DNA of 64,000 nucleotides, from contig CAZACW010000004.1 of NCBI GenBank assembly GCA_964483785.1, forward strand, positions 1 to 64,000, in the 5' to 3' direction. The notes under the pieces are model-generated. The model did no database searches. It worked only from the letters and a program-made list of their open reading frames with translations, and was not told the origin of the DNA. Below, piece by piece: positions 59,695-64,000 of the stretch (position 1 is the first letter of the stretch; every line of letters starts with the position of its first letter). The translations under genes were made by a program, and so were the position numbers. This DNA comes from JABDGZ01 sp964483785 (lineage in GTDB: Bacteria; Omnitrophota; Gorgyraeia; Zapsychrales; Fredricksoniimonadaceae).

Positions 59695-60666
59695 TCAATG
59701 CCTCGATAAACTTGCTTTCACCGCCGGCCCAATGGCCTCGGCCATGATCTGCAGGCCTTGGGCATTATAATGAGGGTCTGAGGGCATAATCCATAATTGC
59801 GCTTGAGGGACAAGCTGCAATGACGGGGTAAAATCAACCGTCATCCAGCCCAACCGGCTCCCTAAATTTTTAATCTTGTCATATTCCCTCTTATAAGGAA
59901 AATCCGCCAAATCGTGGCTGTCCGGCGTGACCGCCAAAATCACCTTAAACCCGTCTTCTTTCGCCATGGCATCCAATCTCTGGAAAGCGGCGACCATGTC
60001 AAGATATCCCTTGAAATCGTCCTTGTATAAATTCTTGTAATAGCCAATCCGGCCTTTCCTGCTTGCGGTCCCCATTTGAAACATGTCCAGGGCCTCCACC
60101 CATTTAACCGCCAACTCACTGTGCCGCAGTAAAAAATTGCCTCCCTCAGGCCCCAGGACCTTGGCGTCGCTGATGAAAAAATGCACGATCACCAGATCCG
60201 GCTTCAAGGCCCTTAGCCTGGTCTCAAAAAGATGCACATACCGCACCGCATTGTAATTGCCGATGCCGCCGTTAAGGACTTCTGCCTCCCGGCCCATTTC
60301 CTTTTGAAGATCAGCGGGCAGGGTGCTGTTTTCCTCGACCCCCCATCCTAAGGTATTGGAACTGCCCAAAAATAGGACCCTTAAATGATGCCGCTGTCCC
60401 TGCGTCTGGATCTCAGGCCCGCGCAGGCCGAAACTATTGATGCGGACCATGACGCCTTCAAGTTTGGCAGAGCTCCCCGGCCTGTGCACATGACCCAACA
60501 CAGGATCAGGGCTTATCATCTTAAGCAATTTGGCATAGCGCCACATTTCAATGCTGTAGTCTGATTGGTCCAGGTTTTTCAAGCGCAGAAGCCCCTCGGT
60601 GAGGATGAGGGCCGCCAGCAAAACCGCGAAAAAAACCGCCGCTTCTTTAATTAATCTGATAAACAA
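59695..60666 (-). CDS. Membrane-anchored SGNH/GDSL-type acyltransferase-like protein, copy A
   Basis: A 323-residue protein with one N-terminal membrane segment and a periplasmic SGNH domain. LFLGSSNTLGWGVEE holds the nucleophilic Ser block, NGGIGNYN the Gly block, and PSDPHYNAQG the Asp-x-x-His block. It is paralogous to copy B. The start is TTG 60666 with GGAGGGCGG upstream, and it overlaps the microprotein gene by 20 nt. It probably works with the MBOAT directly downstream to acylate (or trim acyl groups from) a surface polymer. Confidence 0.82.
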   Translation of the reverse strand: MFIRLIKEAAVFFAVLLAALILTEGLLRLKNLDQSDYSIEMWRYAKLLKMISPDPVLGHVHRPGSSAKLEGVMVRINSFGLRGPEIQTQGQRHHLRVLFLGSSNTLGWGVEENSTLPADLQKEMGREAEVLNGGIGNYNAVRYVHLFETRLRALKPDLVIVHFFISDAKVLGPEGGNFLLRHSELAVKWVEALDMFQMGTASRKGRIGYYKNLYKDDFKGYLDMVAAFQRLDAMAKEDGFKVILAVTPDSHDLADFPYKREYDKIKNLGSRLGWMTVDFTPSLQLVPQAQLWIMPSDPHYNAQGLQIMAEAIGPAVKASLSRH

Positions 60667-60778
60667 ATCCGCCCTCCGGGGCGCTCTTTGTCATGAGCGT
60701 CAGCCATAAGGTCCCGGCGCCCAAAATCAGCACCCCTATGACCCAATAGAGCCAGTATCTTTTTATAAAATCGTTCAT
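60647..60778 (-). CDS. DltX-like membrane microprotein
   Basis: A 43-residue protein: MNDFIKRY, then one membrane segment (WLYWVIGVLILGAGTLWLTL), a short linker and the C-terminus GGFVYQIN. It overlaps SGNH copy B by 4 nt (ATGA) and SGNH copy A by 20 nt, as expected for a translated gene. Size, topology and a C-terminal Phe-x-Tyr motif match DltX, whose last residues are FIYNEF and whose tyrosine has been reported (from memory) to carry the acyl group between DltB and DltD. The homology is inferred from layout and motif, not from overall similarity. Confidence 0.7.
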   Translation of the reverse strand: MNDFIKRYWLYWVIGVLILGAGTLWLTLMTKSAPEGGFVYQIN

Positions 60779-61755
60779 GGCTTCAGCGGGCTTGGATATA
60801 ACCCTTTTTTGATAAAATCAAAAGTGAACTCCGCGATCAACTGATGGGCCTTGCCGTTCGGGTGCGGGTCATCCGAAGCCACCCACAAATCTCCTGGCCT
60901 CTCCCATGGGGAAAACATAGAAGTGATATCCAGGACATCGATGCCGTTATTCTTTAAAAAATCCGCCATCATGCGCTGTTCTTGCTTGAAAGGATAATGA
61001 GCCAAATCATGGAACTCCGGAATGAACACCACTTGCAATAAAATACCGTTCTTGGCACAGATGTCCCTTAACAACAGAAAGGCTTCTTTCGCGCGCGCAA
61101 GTCCCGGCCGGCCCTCCTGGTACAAATCCGCGTAATAAGTTTTATAATTTTTAGCCGGGTCCAGCCGCAATGACCAAGCATGCAGCCTTGACCAATATAA
61201 AGTCAGCAGCTGAGAATAGCCTAAAAACCACCATGATGACTTATGCTGGGTGAGCTGGACACTGTTAATGACAAAAAACATCACCACCTTGTCCGGATGG
61301 TATTGCAACCCTTTTTTAATGAAATGATGGACCTGCTGTTCGGTGGTATAATTGCCTGTCCCGGTATTGATGATCTCCGTCGGATAAATCCTGCTCAATT
61401 CCTTTTCCAGGATATCATGAAAGGTCTCTTCTTCCTTCACCCCCCATCCCAAGGTGAAGGAATCGCCTAAAAACATAATCCTTTTTTGATTGGTCCTGGC
61501 CACTAGACAATCGCGGCCGCGAAACCCGTCCGCATTGGTATGGATCATGACCCCCATCAAACGCGCCGATGCATTCGGCTTATGGACATGGTCAATGAAA
61601 GGGTCCGGGTCATCCTGTTTAAGGCCCATCGCGTATTTTGTCATCTCGACATCATAGACCAAATAATGATTGAGGCAGGCCCTTGTCAGCAGTTCGAGGG
61701 CCAGGAAGCACAAGACAATTGCGATGAACGGCTGGAGGCCTAATTTAGAGAACAT
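60775..61755 (-). CDS. Membrane-anchored SGNH/GDSL-type acyltransferase-like protein, copy B
   Basis: A 326-residue protein with an N-terminal signal anchor (FIAIVLCFLALELL). FLGDSFTLGWGVKEEE is the GDS block, NTGTGNYTTEQQ the Gly block, FFVINSVQ the Asn block and ASDDPHPNGKAH the Asp-x-His block. It aligns with copy A over the full length (GVMxxxNxxGxRG shared upstream of the Ser block). It overlaps the preceding DltD-like gene by 16 nt and the microprotein by 4 nt. Confidence 0.83.
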   Translation of the reverse strand: MFSKLGLQPFIAIVLCFLALELLTRACLNHYLVYDVEMTKYAMGLKQDDPDPFIDHVHKPNASARLMGVMIHTNADGFRGRDCLVARTNQKRIMFLGDSFTLGWGVKEEETFHDILEKELSRIYPTEIINTGTGNYTTEQQVHHFIKKGLQYHPDKVVMFFVINSVQLTQHKSSWWFLGYSQLLTLYWSRLHAWSLRLDPAKNYKTYYADLYQEGRPGLARAKEAFLLLRDICAKNGILLQVVFIPEFHDLAHYPFKQEQRMMADFLKNNGIDVLDITSMFSPWERPGDLWVASDDPHPNGKAHQLIAEFTFDFIKKGLYPSPLKP

Positions 61756-62849
61756 GGGTTCCCTTCTTGTTTCAACATACGTTCCAAGACCTCGTTCCTG
61801 ACATGGCTCTCATCATAGAAATCCTTCTCATCAAGGCCGCAGACCTCCGAATTAAAGGAGCCTTTGATTTTGACATTCAATCTGCGCGCAAGAGCGCGGA
61901 AATCATTCTCGATACCGGCCAGGTCCAGGGCCCCGGGGTTGCGCTGGGGATCCAGAAAATAATGATAAAGTATGGGGTGAAAAGGAGGCACATAACAGGT
62001 GACCTGCACGTGACGCGAAGTTAAATAACCGACGAATTTCTCTAAAATGTCCTCCAAATTCCGGCTGAACTTCAGCTGCCTCATCAATGGCGATGCCGGC
62101 CCATGGTCCATGTCCCTCACCGCCGCCCTTCGGCTTTGCGGCACGTCCCTTAGGTAATAGGCCCTGTCCCATAAATACCGGCCATCCTTGAAAAACATTT
62201 TTTCGTCGTTTCTCTGCATCCATCGGTCCACTGCCATTTGAAAACGATGAAAAGACAAAATACGCTGCCATGAGGGCGGAATCAGCGGCCCCCTGATTTC
62301 TTCCCGGCTCACCCCTAAACGGTCCATCATGCCATAGACATCCTGTTTGATGAAGAGCCAATCCGGCGGCATGTCGGGAGAAAGGACCAGTTGCGCATTG
62401 AGAACAAATATAATCTTCTTAGGGAGCATGTTCTTTTGTTCGTACTCCTGGACAAGGCCCATATAATCGGCAAGCACAGCCCCCAATAAAGAATGATTCA
62501 AGACCTTATCCGGGGCAAAAATGTTCTCGCCGATCCATGACGTATTGCTTGACCCCAGCACCATAATATCAGGAGCAGAGCTTAAATGTTCAATCCAATA
62601 TTTGAAGAGCAGCCGGTCGTTGATGGGACGGTTAAAGGAAACATTAAACCCGTCAGCCAACAGGCTCGCATAACGGCGTTCATCGCTCCCTGCCGGATCG
62701 GCCCCTAAAGGCAAAACCGCCTGAGGATCCATGGCTATGTTCACCGCTGCCACCAACAACAGAACCGGGACAAAGCCAATCAGTTTCATGAACAGACGCC
62801 TTGCGCTTTGCCTTTCAGAACTGGAAATAGTAAAATGGATTTTGTCCAT
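61740..62849 (-). CDS. DltD/AlgX-type SGNH-fold membrane-anchored protein
   Basis: Up to 369 residues. A hydrophobic anchor (LIGFVPVLLLVAAVNIAMDP) follows a short basic N-terminus. IMVLGSSNTSWIG is the Ser block and DFYDESHVRNEV gives the Asp-x-x-His pair near the C-terminus, as in SGNH proteins of MBOAT systems. It differs strongly from copies A and B. ATG 62849 has GGGGAG just upstream and overlaps the MBOAT gene by 35 nt; ATG 62789 (MKLIGFV) would avoid the overlap and is a fair alternative. Confidence 0.75.
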   Translation of the reverse strand: MDKIHFTISSSERQSARRLFMKLIGFVPVLLLVAAVNIAMDPQAVLPLGADPAGSDERRYASLLADGFNVSFNRPINDRLLFKYWIEHLSSAPDIMVLGSSNTSWIGENIFAPDKVLNHSLLGAVLADYMGLVQEYEQKNMLPKKIIFVLNAQLVLSPDMPPDWLFIKQDVYGMMDRLGVSREEIRGPLIPPSWQRILSFHRFQMAVDRWMQRNDEKMFFKDGRYLWDRAYYLRDVPQSRRAAVRDMDHGPASPLMRQLKFSRNLEDILEKFVGYLTSRHVQVTCYVPPFHPILYHYFLDPQRNPGALDLAGIENDFRALARRLNVKIKGSFNSEVCGLDEKDFYDESHVRNEVLERMLKQEGNPCSLN

Positions 62850-64000
62850 GGTCTCCCCAAAACAGGATGCTTAAAACAAGCCCGTAATAGTACGCCCATC
62901 GCACCCAAGGCCTGTCCTTGGCAAAGATAAAATGCCCGCCGGTATTCTGCAGCAATAATTCTAAAAAGATCAGGGCAATGATCAATTCGATGGAAAGGAC
63001 CCACCATTTGATATTAAAACCGAAAGACCTGTAACTCTCTGCCCAGGCACCTTTTCCCCATCCGCGTCCTAAATGGCCTACGATAAAAAGGGCGTCCGCC
63101 ATGTCCCTGGCCCTTAAAAAAATGTTGGAAAAGCCGACTAAAGCGAGCGTCAAAAACACCTGGGCTGTCCGGACGAATACACTGCTTTTAAGACCGGATT
63201 TTCTGCCGGGGCTCATGATCACATATAGTCCGTTGAGCACGCCCCAGACCATCAGCGTCGGGGAGGAGCGCTGCCCCAAGGCGCTGATCACAAAGACCAC
63301 AATAATGTTCAAACACCATCGCCATGCAGGACATCGATGACCTCCTAAGGGCAGATAGACATAGTCTTTCAGCCATTGCGCATAGGTGACGCTCCAGCGC
63401 CGCCACCATTCAGCGGCCGAAGTGGAAAACAAGGGGAAATTGAAATTATCCGGCAAGCGAAAACCCAGGACTTTCGCCGCCCCTACAGCCATGTCGCAAT
63501 ATCCGGAAAAATCGCAATATAACTGCACCATGAAAAACAAGGCCGCCACAATGAATTGGGGCCCTTGATGACTGGGCACATCCCTGAAAACTTCATCCAC
63601 CAAGACGGCCAAACGGTCCGCAATGACAACTTTTTTAAACAAGCCCCAGGCCATGAGCTTCAAGCCGTCGGCAATCCTCTGATAATCCACCTCATGCCTC
63701 TCATGAAATTGAGGGATCAAGCGGTAGGACTTTTCCAAAGGCCCGGCCGCCAGTTGGGGAAAAAACATCACATAAAGGGCATAAATCCCCCCATGCCGTT
63801 CTGCCCTCTGGCGTCCCCTGTAGACTTCAATGACATAAGAAAGGTTCTGCATCACATGGAAGGTCAGGCCGACCGGTATGATCCAATTGAGCATGGACAG
63901 ATTGAAATATTTGAAAACGAACAAAAAACTGCACGTGAGGATGATGCTTAGGACCAGATACGGCTTGGCGTTGCGATTTTTGAGGCGGGCCCCTTCGATC
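62815..64000 (-). CDS. MBOAT-family protein lacking the catalytic histidine, 5' end outside window
   Basis: The frame is open to the right edge, so the N-terminus is missing; about 394 residues are seen, from IEGARLKNRN. EWWRRWSVTYAQWLKDYVYLPLGGHR is the MBOAT signature (quoted in part: WRRWSVTYAQWLKDYVYLP). At the LWHG position the sequence is SALGQRSSPTLMVWG, so the catalytic His is Gln, and the second site CHGLY is LNGLY. The C-terminus GQNPFYYFQF keeps the FxYFxF motif. It may be a pseudo-enzyme forming a complex with its neighbours or may pass the acyl group by another route. It is the most upstream visible gene of the operon. Confidence 0.85.
   Translation of the reverse strand, partial: IEGARLKNRNAKPYLVLSIILTCSFLFVFKYFNLSMLNWIIPVGLTFHVMQNLSYVIEVYRGRQRAERHGGIYALYVMFFPQLAAGPLEKSYRLIPQFHERHEVDYQRIADGLKLMAWGLFKKVVIADRLAVLVDEVFRDVPSHQGPQFIVAALFFMVQLYCDFSGYCDMAVGAAKVLGFRLPDNFNFPLFSTSAAEWWRRWSVTYAQWLKDYVYLPLGGHRCPAWRWCLNIIVVFVISALGQRSSPTLMVWGVLNGLYVIMSPGRKSGLKSSVFVRTAQVFLTLALVGFSNIFLRARDMADALFIVGHLGRGWGKGAWAESYRSFGFNIKWWVLSIELIIALIFLELLLQNTGGHFIFAKDRPWVRWAYYYGLVLSILFWGDHGQNPFYYFQF

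Overview
The window looks like a chromosomal segment of a Gram-negative member of the PVC-like deep lineages, most probably Omnitrophota (former candidate phylum OP3). Two protein signatures support this, both judged from memory: a secreted protein starting with a signal peptide followed by TTTLTTYYPAPSGNY and ending in a peptidase-S74 chaperone domain (40252-41967), and a truncated secreted protein carrying FVLPAPGTMVALSP at the left edge. No tRNA, rRNA, transposase, phage or CRISPR locus was found. Coding density is high, and most genes sit on the minus strand with 1-4 nt spacing or overlaps.

Left part (1-36,000): a sugar-use pair (GH94-like phosphorylase plus GPH-type symporter), two PilZ proteins, a small plus-strand membrane pair with a CvpA-like protein, then a very long minus-strand housekeeping series. 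Read from its promoter near 36,000 leftwards it holds purB-purC-purSL-LOG-purQ-purM-purD, a fused threonylcarbamoyl-AMP synthase/low-molecular-weight phosphatase, rpiB, glyA, nrdR, a bifunctional-nuclease-fold protein, a CCA-adding enzyme, ygfZ, a coiled-coil secreted protein, a Lrp-type RAM domain, an aminotransferase, a TPR protein, yjbQ, a PfkB kinase, two tandem PQ-loop-like proteins, era, nth, an ATP-grasp ligase with a lysine 2,3-aminomutase, rpsU, purH, folC, mnmE and a PA0069-type radical SAM protein. Seven purine genes are present; purF, purN/T and purE/K are not in the window.

Middle part (36,000-44,000): a DUF2059-like secreted protein, a polyprenyl diphosphate synthase, hemW, a 15-residue lysine-rich peptide gene with its own promoter and terminator, tatA-tatC, the S74 adhesin-like protein, and two tandem paralogues of the aminoglycoside-phosphotransferase/homoserine-kinase fold that both lack the catalytic aspartate.

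Right part (44,000-64,000): an accessory island of cell-surface or specialised metabolism. It has nine radical SAM enzymes, mostly with SPASM/twitch-like C-terminal cysteines, a stand-alone asparagine-synthetase-like PP-loop protein, a NodB-type deacetylase, a MurG-like glycosyltransferase, a DegT-type aminotransferase and a PaaK/CapK-like adenylating enzyme. It is followed by a tightly overlapping operon of two MBOAT acyltransferases, three SGNH-type proteins and a 43-residue membrane microprotein. Both MBOATs end in an F-x-Y-F-x-F motif and the microprotein ends in FVYQIN, all resembling the C-terminal tyrosine motif of DltX. This suggests a DltX/DltB/DltD-like O-acylation system. One MBOAT lacks the family's catalytic histidine.

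Structured repeats run through the intergenic spaces. A family of palindromes with core ACAACCCC-G-GGGGTTGT occurs at six loci, singly or as head-to-head dimers, and other hairpin repeats occur at 11791, 14372, 26996 and 39252. Several of these supply stop codons and C-terminal tails to neighbouring genes. A 355-bp nest of direct and inverted repeats lies between era and nth.
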